This document shows positions 1 through 8,678 of a DNA stretch of 22,458 bases, one piece after another. The DNA lies in the IMG/VR virus record IMGVR_UViG_3300042295_000240, positions 1-22,458 of that record, one strand, 5' to 3'. The position numbers were made by a program, and so were the translations under genes. Source of the stretch: a virus. The number at the start of each line of letters is the position of its first letter. The first letter of the stretch is position 1. The notes beneath the pieces were generated by a model. It was not told the DNA's origin, made no database searches, and saw only the letters and a list, made by a program, of their open reading frames with translations.

Positions 1-2
1 CA

Positions 3-440
3 GATGAGTTCTACGAGGACGACGATCAACCGCAGGAAACCAACCCCGTCAGGGCGAGGATGAAGCAGTTGGAGAAAGAAAACCGTGAGTTCAAAAAACA
101 ACTTGCGGAAGCCGAACAAGCCCGTAAAGAAGTGAACTTTCTTAAGGCAGGAATTGATCCTACCGAACCAAAGTTCAAATACTTCGTTAAGGGTTACGAC
201 GGTGAACTTTCCCCAGAAGCAATCAGAAGTGCGGCTGAAGAAGCACAGTTGATTACACCCAAACAAGAAGTCTCAGATGTAGACAAGCAAGCGTGGCAGA
301 CCAGTAACAAGGTCGCCGCAGGAGCAGAGTCCGCACCAGACGGCCCATCTTGGATGAAACGAATCAACGATGCGCAGTCCGAACAAGAACTAATGTCGAT
401 TTTTGCAGAGGCGCAAGCCCAAGGGATTGACCTGGGCTAA
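3..440 (+). CDS. Scaffolding protein, 3' part (5' end outside window)
   Basis: The reading frame is open from base 3 to the TAA at 440, so this is the C-terminal 145 residues of a longer protein. An acidic stretch (DEFYEDDD) is followed by a Lys/Glu coiled-coil-like segment (RMKQLEKENREFKKQL) and then an Ala/Glu/Gln-rich helical tail ending QAQGIDLG. Acidic and coiled-coil composition, no globular motif, and a position 36 bases upstream of the major capsid gene fit a head scaffolding protein, which would organise coat subunits during prohead assembly and then leave. An internal ATG at 60 is possible, but the upstream codons are in frame and continue the acidic character, so I treat the gene as truncated by the window edge. 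Function is inferred from position and composition. Confidence 0.75.
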   Translation, partial: DEFYEDDDQPQETNPVRARMKQLEKENREFKKQLAEAEQARKEVNFLKAGIDPTEPKFKYFVKGYDGELSPEAIRSAAEEAQLITPKQEVSDVDKQAWQTSNKVAAGAESAPDGPSWMKRINDAQSEQELMSIFAEAQAQGIDLG

Positions 441-476
441 CCCCATCCACAATCTTTCTGCAAAGGAAAAAACAAA

Positions 477-1457
477 ATGGCTGATTACTACGCCGCCGAA
501 ACAGGAACGGGCAACCTTTCCGTAGACCAAACCGCATTTGAGAAGTTGGCATACTTCGCCCTCCGTGACGAAATGTACTTCGATCAGTTCGCAGACGTTC
601 AGGCAACCAACGCCACGAACCCTGGTGCAACTGTGACATTCACCATCTTCCAGGACCTTTCACCTGCAACCACACCTTTGGGTGAGGCTGAGGACGTAAC
701 TCCTGTCGCAATGACTGATAGCCAAGTTTCCGTTGTTCTCAACGAGTACGGTAACGCAACTGTCACCACAGCGAAACTGCGTGCAACATCGTTCATCCCA
801 GTTGACCCAGTAGCCGCAAACGCTGTTGGATACAACGCTGGTATCTCGATCGACACCATCGCACGTAACGCCGCTCAGGCAGGAAGCAACGTTCTGTACG
901 CAACAGGCGGAGCAACCGACCCAACAAGCCGTGCAACCGTCGCCGCTGAGGACATCCTCACCGCAAATGACGTGCGTCGTGCAGTGGCTCAGTTGCGTAA
1001 GGCAAACGTCCCAACCTTCGGAGGTTCATACGTTGCGGTGATTCACCCAGACGTGTCCTACGACTTCCGTTCGGCAACAGACGCCGCCGCTTGGCGTGCA
1101 CCTGCAAACTCTGTAAACCCAGAGGGCATCTACAACGGTGAGATCGGATTGTTCGAAGGAGTTCGCTTCATCGAAACAGCACGTGCACCATTGTTCGCAA
1201 ACGCATCAGACGGTTCAGGATCTTCTGGAACGGTTGACGTTTACGGCACGCTCATCATGGGCCGTCAAGCACTTGCTAAGGGCATTAGCCTCGGCGGTGA
1301 ATACGGTGCACAACCAACAATGGTTTACGGCGAAGTCACCGACCTCCTCAAGCGTTTCCGCCCAGTCGGCTGGAAGCACTTCGTTGGTTACGGTGTATTC
1401 CGTCAGGAAGCATTGCGCCGCATCGAATCATCTTCGAGCATCGGAGCAAACGTCTAA
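477..1457 (+). CDS. Major capsid protein (N4-gp56-like family)
   Basis: This 326-residue protein starts at an ATG preceded by AAAGGA (463-468). The N-terminus has the helical FEKLAYFALRDEMYFDQFAD segment, followed by the beta-rich VTFTIFQDLSPATTPLGE region and an Asn/Ala-rich central helix (NAAQAGSNVLYATGG). The second half carries AVIHPDVSYDFR and IYNGEIGLFEGVRFIET, which I recognise as typical of the N4-gp56/P22-coat-like branch of HK97-fold capsid proteins. Length and position after a scaffold-like gene agree. It would form the icosahedral shell. A strong terminator follows directly (1482-1513), consistent with a separately controlled, highly expressed transcript. Family assignment is from memory of motifs, not from a search. 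Confidence 0.88.
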   Translation: MADYYAAETGTGNLSVDQTAFEKLAYFALRDEMYFDQFADVQATNATNPGATVTFTIFQDLSPATTPLGEAEDVTPVAMTDSQVSVVLNEYGNATVTTAKLRATSFIPVDPVAANAVGYNAGISIDTIARNAAQAGSNVLYATGGATDPTSRATVAAEDILTANDVRRAVAQLRKANVPTFGGSYVAVIHPDVSYDFRSATDAAAWRAPANSVNPEGIYNGEIGLFEGVRFIETARAPLFANASDGSGSSGTVDVYGTLIMGRQALAKGISLGGEYGAQPTMVYGEVTDLLKRFRPVGWKHFVGYGVFRQEALRRIESSSSIGANV

Positions 1458-1481
1458 TCCCGTTTGGATAAGTAAATAGCG

Positions 1482-1513
1482 AAACCCCCTGCCTTCGGGT
1501 GGGGGGTTTTGTT
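1482..1513 (+). terminator. Rho-independent terminator with UUCG tetraloop
   Basis: Twelve bases (1482-1493, AAACCCCCTGCC) pair with 1498-1509 (GGTGGGGGGTTT), ten Watson-Crick pairs plus two G-T wobbles. The loop at 1494-1497 is TTCG, closed by a C-G pair, the very stable cUUCGg tetraloop. The 3' arm runs into TTTTGTT. It lies 25 bases after the capsid stop codon. The T tract overlaps the -10 box of the next gene's promoter, so termination and new initiation are packed within about 40 bases. Confidence 0.88.
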
Positions 1514-1518
1514 ATTAT
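1513..1518 (+). promoter_or_regulatory. -10 box for a leaderless transcript of the 1525 gene
   Basis: TATTAT lies exactly 6 bases upstream of the ATG at 1525, with no Shine-Dalgarno sequence between. The expected transcription start is therefore at or next to the start codon, the leaderless geometry common in actinobacteria. No convincing -35 is present; that position is occupied by the terminator stem. The same 6-base spacing recurs at 12790 and 13831. Confidence 0.55.
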
Positions 1519-1524
1519 CCAGAC

Positions 1525-1785
1525 ATGGCTATTTTCCGTCCCCCTACAGATAACTACGTAACGTGGGGAAGACCAGACGAAGAAGGAATCTTCGCCTATC
1601 TAAAGCCATGGCCTCGTGGCCGTAACGTGTTCAAACTTAAGAACGGGAACTTCACAGAGAGCCAACCATCAGATATGGATACCGTAGAAAAGATTTACCA
1701 CGGTGGACATATCCATGAAATTGACGCTAATGAAGAAGCGGATCTAATAGCCGCAGGATATGAGGATTACATTGAAGCATCGTGA
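1525..1785 (+). CDS. Hypothetical head-region protein, 86 aa
   Basis: I do not recognise this gene. The 86-residue product (MAIFRPPTDNYVTWGRP...) is soluble and mixed in charge, with an aromatic/proline-rich N-terminus, a central EGIFAYLKPWPRGRNVFKLKNGNF stretch that looks like short beta strands, and an acidic C-terminus (EEADLIAAGYEDYIEAS). The start ATG has no ribosome binding site but sits 6 bases after a TATTAT box, suggesting leaderless expression. It is the first gene after the capsid terminator and overlaps the start of the next gene by 14 bases, so the two are probably translated together. Position suggests a small head decoration, completion or connector factor, but nothing in the sequence proves this. 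Confidence 0.75.
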   Translation: MAIFRPPTDNYVTWGRPDEEGIFAYLKPWPRGRNVFKLKNGNFTESQPSDMDTVEKIYHGGHIHEIDANEEADLIAAGYEDYIEAS

Positions 1786-2050
1786 GAAGCACCCCAACCT
1801 TGATGTAGAAGGTTGTTTTGGTTGTCGTGTAGCAGGGGTTTCTTTCGGTTCAAACTCCACCACTACACGTGGAGCAAAAGTATCTAAAATCAATAAAACA
1901 GAAAAACAGTGGAACGCAGATATGCCCGCATATAAGCGTCTACGCCAGCAAGGTCTTCAACCAAAATCTATTGACGGGGCATCCATCCTTGAAAAGCACG
2001 CCACAGAACGGTGGCAAATTGAAGGTGCCTCAGCCTTAAAAGCAGAGTAA
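1772..2050 (+). CDS. Small CxxC protein with GCFGC motif, 92 aa
   Basis: I place the start at TTG 1772, which has GAGGA (1762-1766) five bases upstream; an in-frame ATG at 1760 has its AGGA only one base away and is less likely. The N-terminus reads (M)KHREKHPNLDVEGCFGCRV. The GCFGC-x-V-x-GVSFG motif is something I have met in many small proteins of actinobacterial phages, where function is unknown. The C-x-x-C pair could bind zinc if His residues near the N-terminus take part. The rest is basic and helical. It overlaps the previous gene by 14 bases and ends 4 bases before the glycosyltransferase gene. The existence of the gene is well supported; its role is unknown. Confidence 0.75.
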   Translation: MKHREKHPNLDVEGCFGCRVAGVSFGSNSTTTRGAKVSKINKTEKQWNADMPAYKRLRQQGLQPKSIDGASILEKHATERWQIEGASALKAE

Positions 2051-2054
2051 CCCC

Positions 2055-3140
2055 ATGAACTATCAATCATGGCATGGCTTTAATAACCCTAACTTTGGCT
2101 ATGGGGCAATGCTGGAAGGGTTTCTTAAACACGTTCCTGCAACAGTAGAACTAAACGACAAAGCATCAGTCAATGTATTTATGGGCGTACCATTTGGGAT
2201 TAAAGGATGGCACGAGGGACAGCATCGTGTTCTTTTTTCCATGTGGGAAACAGACACACTTCCTAAATCTTTCATTAGATGGCTGGACCAATACGACAAG
2301 ATCCTTGTGCCCTGCGACCACAACGTCGATCTGTTCTCTCAGCATCACGACAATGTTTCGTATGTGCCACTTGGTGTAGACCGCACCTTCTGGAAACCAT
2401 CTGATGTTCCACACGACGGGGTGTACAGATTTCACGCTGGTGGTTCACTATGGAAACGCAAAGGCCTAGACGTAGTCGTCGAAGCATTTAACAAAATAAA
2501 ACTACCCGACGCTGAACTGCACATCAAAGCCGCACCCCACGCCAAAGACGTCCCGATTGGGAAACTTGGTGACAACATCTACCTCCATAGAAACTGGATG
2601 TCACTAGAGGAACAAAAGGATTGGTTCCAACAAGCAGACTGCTACATAGCCGCAAGCCGAGGAGAAGGATTCGGTCTAATGCCACTCCAGTCGATAGCCC
2701 TCGGAATCCCTACCATCGTCTCTGACAGCACAGGTCAATCACAATTCTCCGATTTAGCAAGCGATGTTGTTCCCTGTGAAAAATCTCGAGCCGAGACCAT
2801 CGGATACTGGGACGAACCAAATCTGGACTATCTATGCGAAACCATGATTAACCATTACAACAACCGTGAAACAAAGCACCAACTAGCCAGGTCAATGGCC
2901 TCCAAGACAGAAAAGTTTTCTTGGAAGAAAGCCACAAATAAACTGGTAGCGGCCCTCCCTGAAGGTTCTCTACTTAAGACAGACACCTGGGTTTTACCCC
3001 ACGTAACTGTTAATGTGACCCTGAACAGAAACCTCAAATGCGACATCGGCAAGGAGTCTTTTAACTTCACGAAGGGTGTAACGTATGAGGTGTCTGAAAA
3101 CGTTTACGAAGTTCTCTCTAATGCAAAGGTCCTAGCATGA
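2055..3140 (+). CDS. GT4-like (GT-B fold) glycosyltransferase with extra C-terminal module
   Basis: The 361-residue protein has the two-domain layout of retaining GT-B enzymes. The N-terminal half includes LFSMWETDTLP and DKILVPCDHNVDLF, followed by VPLGVDRTFWKP. The nucleotide-sugar-binding half begins RFHAGGSLWKRKGLDVVVEAF and contains ASRGEGFGLMPLQSIALGIP (about 202-221). That is the E-x7-E region of GT4 enzymes, with Gln replacing the second Glu. It should transfer a sugar from a nucleotide donor; the acceptor is unknown. The last ~55 residues (after LPEGSLLKTD) form a small beta-rich module outside the usual catalytic fold. It lies among virion genes and its stop overlaps the next start (ATGA), so modification of the particle is a reasonable inference. 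Confidence 0.85.
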   Translation: MNYQSWHGFNNPNFGYGAMLEGFLKHVPATVELNDKASVNVFMGVPFGIKGWHEGQHRVLFSMWETDTLPKSFIRWLDQYDKILVPCDHNVDLFSQHHDNVSYVPLGVDRTFWKPSDVPHDGVYRFHAGGSLWKRKGLDVVVEAFNKIKLPDAELHIKAAPHAKDVPIGKLGDNIYLHRNWMSLEEQKDWFQQADCYIAASRGEGFGLMPLQSIALGIPTIVSDSTGQSQFSDLASDVVPCEKSRAETIGYWDEPNLDYLCETMINHYNNRETKHQLARSMASKTEKFSWKKATNKLVAALPEGSLLKTDTWVLPHVTVNVTLNRNLKCDIGKESFNFTKGVTYEVSENVYEVLSNAKVLA

Positions 3141-3289
3141 AAGCAAAACCAATCTGGGAAAAGAAAAACCCCAACAAAAAATCAAAGCCATTGACAGATA
3201 AGCAAAAGTCCGCCGCTAAAGAACGAGCCAAAAAAGCAGGACGTAAATACCCAAATATGGTGGACAACGCATGGGCGGCACGGCAATGA
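3137..3289 (+). CDS. Small Lys-rich basic protein, 50 aa
   Basis: This short gene starts with an ATG overlapping the TGA of the glycosyltransferase (ATGA at 3137-3140) and ends in another ATGA overlap with the next gene, so both boundaries show translational coupling. The product (MKAKPIWEKKNPNKKSKPLT...) has about sixteen Lys/Arg in 50 residues, no transmembrane segment, and a C-terminal KYPNMVDNAWAARQ. I have seen similar LTDKQKxxAKxRAKKAGRxYPN proteins in phages of aquatic bacteria, without known function. The basic composition would allow DNA or RNA binding, or a structural role inside the head; this is inference. Confidence 0.78.
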   Translation: MKAKPIWEKKNPNKKSKPLTDKQKSAAKERAKKAGRKYPNMVDNAWAARQ

Positions 3290-3558
3290 CAATCGAATAC
3301 CGTGGAGAAAAGTTCTCTGGATACAACAAACCAAAGCGCACCCCGAACGCTTCTAAGTCCCACGCTGTGCTCGCTAAAGAAGGCGACAAGGTCAAACTGA
3401 TCCGCTTCGGACAACAGGGGGTTTCTGGGTCACCTAAGAAAGCGGGGGAATCAGATGCCGCACGTAAGCGCCGTGAATCCTTCAAAGCACGCCACGCCAA
3501 GAACATTGCCAAAGGTAAAATGTCTGCGGCGTACTGGGCAAATAAGGTAAAGTGGTAA
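3286..3558 (+). CDS. Basic conserved phage protein (SFKARHxxNIxKGKMSAAYWA), 90 aa
   Basis: I start this gene at ATG 3286, inside the ATGA overlap with the preceding stop, rather than at ATG 3271, which lies in the previous gene with no clear ribosome site. The first part (MTIEYRGEKFSGYNKPKRTP) and VLAKEGDKVKLIRFGQQG suggest a small beta domain. The C-terminal half is very basic and contains RRESFKARHAKNIAKGKMSAAYW. This R-x-SF-x-ARH...K-x-A-x-YW pattern resembles small proteins, or domains, near capsid-maturation genes in cyanophages (recalled, not searched). It probably belongs to the virion or its assembly. Exact function unknown. Confidence 0.8.
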   Translation: MTIEYRGEKFSGYNKPKRTPNASKSHAVLAKEGDKVKLIRFGQQGVSGSPKKAGESDAARKRRESFKARHAKNIAKGKMSAAYWANKVKW

Positions 3559-3562
3559 CGCT

Positions 3563-5640
<2,078 letters not shown>

Positions 5641-5642
5641 TT

Positions 5643-6056
5643 ATGAAACTCGCAGTTGCTAGTTGGACACACTGGAATCCTGAGACAACAGTAGAATCCT
5701 TACCTGAAACGTCTGAACAGTTAATGGATGTTTTTCGTGACCAACGTGACACGCTTCTAAAAGAATCAGACTGGTGCGTGGGAACAGATACCCCTCTCAG
5801 CCCTGAAGTAGTTGAAGAATGGAAGCAATGGCGGCAACTTATGCGGGACATAACAAAAACTATTAGTTTTGAAGACAATCAGAAATGGATTGAAATACCA
5901 AATCCGCCAGTTATTGGGAGACCTAAAACTTGGATAAACGTTGATTACGATGTTCTTTTAGAAAGAAACGCTCACGTTTTAGAAATCTTAAACAGTGGTG
6001 TTGAGGCTGGGATTTTCCAACCTTACCCATCTGATGGGGGGCATCATGTCCACTAA
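5643..6056 (+). CDS. Tail-fibre-assembly chaperone-like protein, 137 aa
   Basis: The gene starts 2 bases after the fibre stop. Its core, RDQRDTLLKESDWCVGTDTPLSPEVVEEWKQWRQLMRDI (about 34-72), matches the pattern RDxLLxxSDW...PLSxExxxxWxxYRxxLRDI that I know from XkdW-like and tail-fibre-assembly/chaperone proteins encoded directly after fibres. The N-terminus (MKLAVASWTHWNPETT) and the C-terminal tail are not recognised. It probably helps fold or trimerise the collagen-like fibre, or is itself a small tail component. The ending (HHVH) overlaps the next start by 11 bases. The family link is from motif memory and is moderately sure. Confidence 0.72.
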   Translation: MKLAVASWTHWNPETTVESLPETSEQLMDVFRDQRDTLLKESDWCVGTDTPLSPEVVEEWKQWRQLMRDITKTISFEDNQKWIEIPNPPVIGRPKTWINVDYDVLLERNAHVLEILNSGVEAGIFQPYPSDGGHHVH

Positions 6057-6564
6057 AGAGCCAGTCAAGAAATTCAAAGTCCCCAAACAATTAAAGGGAT
6101 ACGGCAACGGTCGTATACCCGCACATGAACTTGCCGACATTACTGGCGGAGGAAAGATGTGGGGTGTTGCCGCTTTTTGGTGGAACCACATGGCCGCTGA
6201 AGCCGCCACAGCAGGGATCTCTATCAAAGGTGTATCAAAGGGATACAGGTCATACGAGGAGCAGGAACGAATGTTTATGGTTCGCTACTCCTCTAAACCC
6301 ACTGGTCGCATACCTGAAGTAACCCGCCGTTGGAAAATGCGTAAGTGGTGGTTACGTAAAGGTAAGGCCCCAAGTGCGACACCAGGGATGTCGAATCATG
6401 GGTGGGCGATGGCCCAGGACATAGAGGTACCTAAAGAAACTTACGATTGGATGTGCAACAATGCACCCCGCTATGGCTTTTATCTACAGGGTCCGTCTAA
6501 ACTACGGAACGGCAAACCAAACCCAGAGTTTGAAGCCTGGCACTGGCAGTTCTGCCACGTATAA
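6046..6564 (+). CDS. M15-family peptidoglycan peptidase (endolysin or virion lysin)
   Basis: The chosen ATG at 6046 follows a GGGGGG run (6036-6041) and overlaps the previous gene; a longer frame from 5995 would begin deep inside that gene. The 172-residue protein has the M15/VanY layout: KGYRSYEEQERMF (~65-77), then MSNHGWAMAQDIEV with zinc ligands H118 and D125, and a terminal EAWHWQF with catalytic E163 and zinc ligand H166. All key residues are present. Such enzymes cut peptide cross-links or D-Ala bonds in peptidoglycan. It has no signal peptide, so release through a holin or packaging in the virion are both possible. Its place among fibre genes slightly favours a virion or late-lysis role. 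Confidence 0.88.
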   Translation: MSTKEPVKKFKVPKQLKGYGNGRIPAHELADITGGGKMWGVAAFWWNHMAAEAATAGISIKGVSKGYRSYEEQERMFMVRYSSKPTGRIPEVTRRWKMRKWWLRKGKAPSATPGMSNHGWAMAQDIEVPKETYDWMCNNAPRYGFYLQGPSKLRNGKPNPEFEAWHWQFCHV

Positions 6565-6584
6565 AAATCCTGGAAGGGGAAATA

Positions 6585-7625
6585 ATGAGAATCGCTGTAG
6601 CAACCATCGCTAAAAACGAAGCACAATTTGTTCAACGCTGGGCTGAATCCTGTGCTAATGCCGACCATCGTTTAATACTTGACACTGGATCAACGGACAA
6701 TACTGTTGAACTTGCTGAGAGATACGGAGTTGCCTGCGAAACCAGAGTATTCGACCCGTGGCGCTTTGACCATGCAAGAAACTACGCCATGAGTCTTATC
6801 CCTCAATACATTGACTATGTCATCTGGCTAGACATGGACGAAGTGCTACAACCAGGATGGCGTGAAGCACTAGAAAAAGTATCCCCATCTACTACCCGCC
6901 CCCGATATAAATATGTCTGGTCCTGGAACGATGACGGTTTTGAGGGATTGGTTTACGGTGGTGACAAAATCCATTCCCGTCAGGGCTACACATGGAAACA
7001 CCCAGTACATGAAGTTCTTAAACCCGTATATGGAACAGAACGCCAAGAATGGATAAACGGATTAGAGATTCATCATCACCCCGACCCCACAAAATCCAGA
7101 GCCCAGTATCTACCCTTACTTAAGTTAGCGGTGGAAGAAGAACCAGACGATGACCGCAACCAGTTCTACCTAGCACGTGAACTGTATTTCAATAATGACT
7201 ATATGCTGGCGGCGGAACATTTCGGGAAACATCTCCAGTTGTCTAAATGGGCACCAGAACGTGCGGCGTCCTGCCGATACCTAGCCAAGATGGCTACAGA
7301 CAAAAAGGAATACTGGGCTTGGCGTGCAGTGTCAGAAGATTCAACCCGTAGAGAGAACTGGGTTTATCTGGCTTCTTTGTACTACGACCGAAAAGATTGG
7401 GTGGCTGTACGTTCCTGCTGTGAGATGGCTTTCCGAGTTAAAGAAAAACCACTGGACTATCTATGTGAGGCAGATGCTTGGGGCTGGCTACCTCATGACC
7501 TTATGGCTAATGCATGCTTCCATCTTGGAGATAAAGACATGGCGTGGGAGCATGGTGCTGAGGCGATCTATCTAAACCCCGACGATGAAAGGCTTCAGGC
7601 TAACCTGCGCTGGTATCGCCAATAG
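6585..7625 (+). CDS. GT2-family glycosyltransferase with C-terminal helical repeats
   Basis: This 346-residue protein opens with the GT-A fold signature MRIAVATIAKNEAQFVQRW, then ILDTGSTDNTVELAERYG (31-48), YAMSLIPQY and WLDMDEVLQPGW, where D83-M-D85 is the metal-binding DxD motif. The first ~180 residues are the inverting GT2 catalytic part, ending near HHHPDPTKSRAQYL. The second half (~NQFYLARELYFNNDYMLAAEHF through ACFHLGDKDMAWEHGAEAIYLNPDD) reads as TPR-like helical repeats, often used to grip a protein acceptor. It has a good GGAAGGGGA ribosome site. With the GT4-like enzyme upstream it probably builds a short glycan on a virion protein. Acceptor and sugar are unknown. Confidence 0.9.
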   Translation: MRIAVATIAKNEAQFVQRWAESCANADHRLILDTGSTDNTVELAERYGVACETRVFDPWRFDHARNYAMSLIPQYIDYVIWLDMDEVLQPGWREALEKVSPSTTRPRYKYVWSWNDDGFEGLVYGGDKIHSRQGYTWKHPVHEVLKPVYGTERQEWINGLEIHHHPDPTKSRAQYLPLLKLAVEEEPDDDRNQFYLARELYFNNDYMLAAEHFGKHLQLSKWAPERAASCRYLAKMATDKKEYWAWRAVSEDSTRRENWVYLASLYYDRKDWVAVRSCCEMAFRVKEKPLDYLCEADAWGWLPHDLMANACFHLGDKDMAWEHGAEAIYLNPDDERLQANLRWYRQ

Positions 7626-7627
7626 GC

Positions 7628-7633
7628 TATGAT
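7628..7633 (+). promoter_or_regulatory. Possible -10 box upstream of the 7663 gene
   Basis: TATGAT lies just after the glycosyltransferase stop and 29 bases before the next ATG. A strong AAGGAG (7650-7655) follows, overlapping a GTCTTAAG (7646-7653) that resembles the palindrome repeated in the minus-strand arm. No good -35 hexamer was found at 16-18 bases. This may be a weak internal promoter for the neck/tail genes. Confidence 0.35.
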
Positions 7634-7662
7634 ACGGGTGTCCCTGTCTTAAGGAGTATCAA

Positions 7663-7791
7663 ATGCCCAAGGTCGGTAAAAAAGAATTTCCGTACAGCGC
7701 TAAAGGTATGGCTATGGCTAAAGCAGAATCCAAGAAATCAGGTAAAAAAATGGTGTCTGGCAAGGCTAAGAAGGGCAACAAAAAGAAGTGA
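7663..7791 (+). CDS. Lys-rich miniprotein, 42 aa
   Basis: The ATG follows AAGGAG with seven bases of spacing. The product (MPKVGKKEFPYSAKGMAMAK...) is extremely basic, about one third Lys, ends KKGNKKK, and has no hydrophobic segment. MPKVGKKxFxYxxxG is a start I associate with tiny conserved proteins in the structural regions of aquatic phages. Its stop overlaps the GTG start of the next gene (GTGA at 7788-7791), so the two are coupled. A DNA-contacting or head-interior role is plausible but unproven. Confidence 0.75.
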   Translation: MPKVGKKEFPYSAKGMAMAKAESKKSGKKMVSGKAKKGNKKK

Positions 7792-8675
7792 CCACGGCCG
7801 CCCATTTGATTACTCGCACCCACCGACAGTTGCTGTCGGGGTTGGTGGAAGAGAGAAACAAACTCGCTTCAGGCATTAACGCCACCGCTACCTCTGTCGT
7901 GCTGTCTTACGACATGGGTGGTATTCGTAGTGGTGCCGTAATCGAGGTTGGCTCGGAACAGATGTACGTTTGGGACATTGTCGAGTCATCCAAGACAGCA
8001 ACCGTAGAACGTGGATTTAATGGGACCACAGCAGTGGCTCATTCCACGGGCACTATCTGTATTGTTAACCCACGGTTCCCCCGCAACCAAATCCTTGAGT
8101 CAATCAATGATGAAATGTCTGACTTAAGTTCCCCCATGCACGGCCTGTTCCAGGTTCGCACATTGGACATTGAGTACACCCCCGTGAACCGTCAAACAAA
8201 TCTTCCTGCTGTAGCAGATGTCATCGACATCATCGAAGCCCGATACCGCTACAAAATGGACGACTATAAAAAAATCAACGACATCAAATTGATCCGTGAC
8301 CTTCCAACCAAAGACTTCGGCTCGTCACTAGCAATCCAAATAGACAGCAACATCCCCGCATCAGATGTCCGCCTCGTATATAAGGCACCATTCACACGCA
8401 TCCACAGCGAACAAGACGACCTACAACTTATTGCTGGATTCCCACAATCAGCAGAAGACATCTTGATTATCGGTGCACAAATCCGCATGATGTCTCCACG
8501 AGAAATGAAACGGAACTTCACCGAATCACAAGGAGATACACGACGCTCCGACGAAGTGCCACCAGGTGCAGTAGCCAACTCGATTACCAACCTTCTCCGT
8601 TTACGTCGTGACCGCATCACTGCTGAAGCGGCGAAACTAACTCGAAGGTACCCCACGTTCTTGCAAAGGACGTAA
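7788..8675 (+). CDS. Neck / head-tail connector-like structural protein, 295 aa
   Basis: Translation starts at GTG 7788, overlapping the TGA of the Lys-rich miniprotein. Residues ~1-25 (THRQLLSGLVEERNKLASG) are helical. Residues ~30-95 are a small beta module ending TATVERGFNGTTAVAHSTGTIC, a module that recurs in the fibre protein at 10550. The remainder (RFPRNQILESINDEMSDL... through LLRLRRDRITAEAAKLTRRYP) mixes helices and strands and contains ADVIDIIEARYRYK. Position before the large tail protein and the ILESINDEM helix suggest a neck or adaptor protein linking portal and tail. No enzyme motif is present. Structural assignment is moderately sure; the precise role is inferred. Confidence 0.65.
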   Translation: MTTAAHLITRTHRQLLSGLVEERNKLASGINATATSVVLSYDMGGIRSGAVIEVGSEQMYVWDIVESSKTATVERGFNGTTAVAHSTGTICIVNPRFPRNQILESINDEMSDLSSPMHGLFQVRTLDIEYTPVNRQTNLPAVADVIDIIEARYRYKMDDYKKINDIKLIRDLPTKDFGSSLAIQIDSNIPASDVRLVYKAPFTRIHSEQDDLQLIAGFPQSAEDILIIGAQIRMMSPREMKRNFTESQGDTRRSDEVPPGAVANSITNLLRLRRDRITAEAAKLTRRYPTFLQRT

Positions 8676-8678
8676 CAA

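Noticed and set aside
2099-2487. Several minus-strand frames opposite the GT4-like gene, and similar ones opposite 3118-3753, 8264-8656 and 10945-11346.
   Set aside because: They lie fully within well-supported plus-strand genes, have no ribosome sites and show no recognisable protein features.
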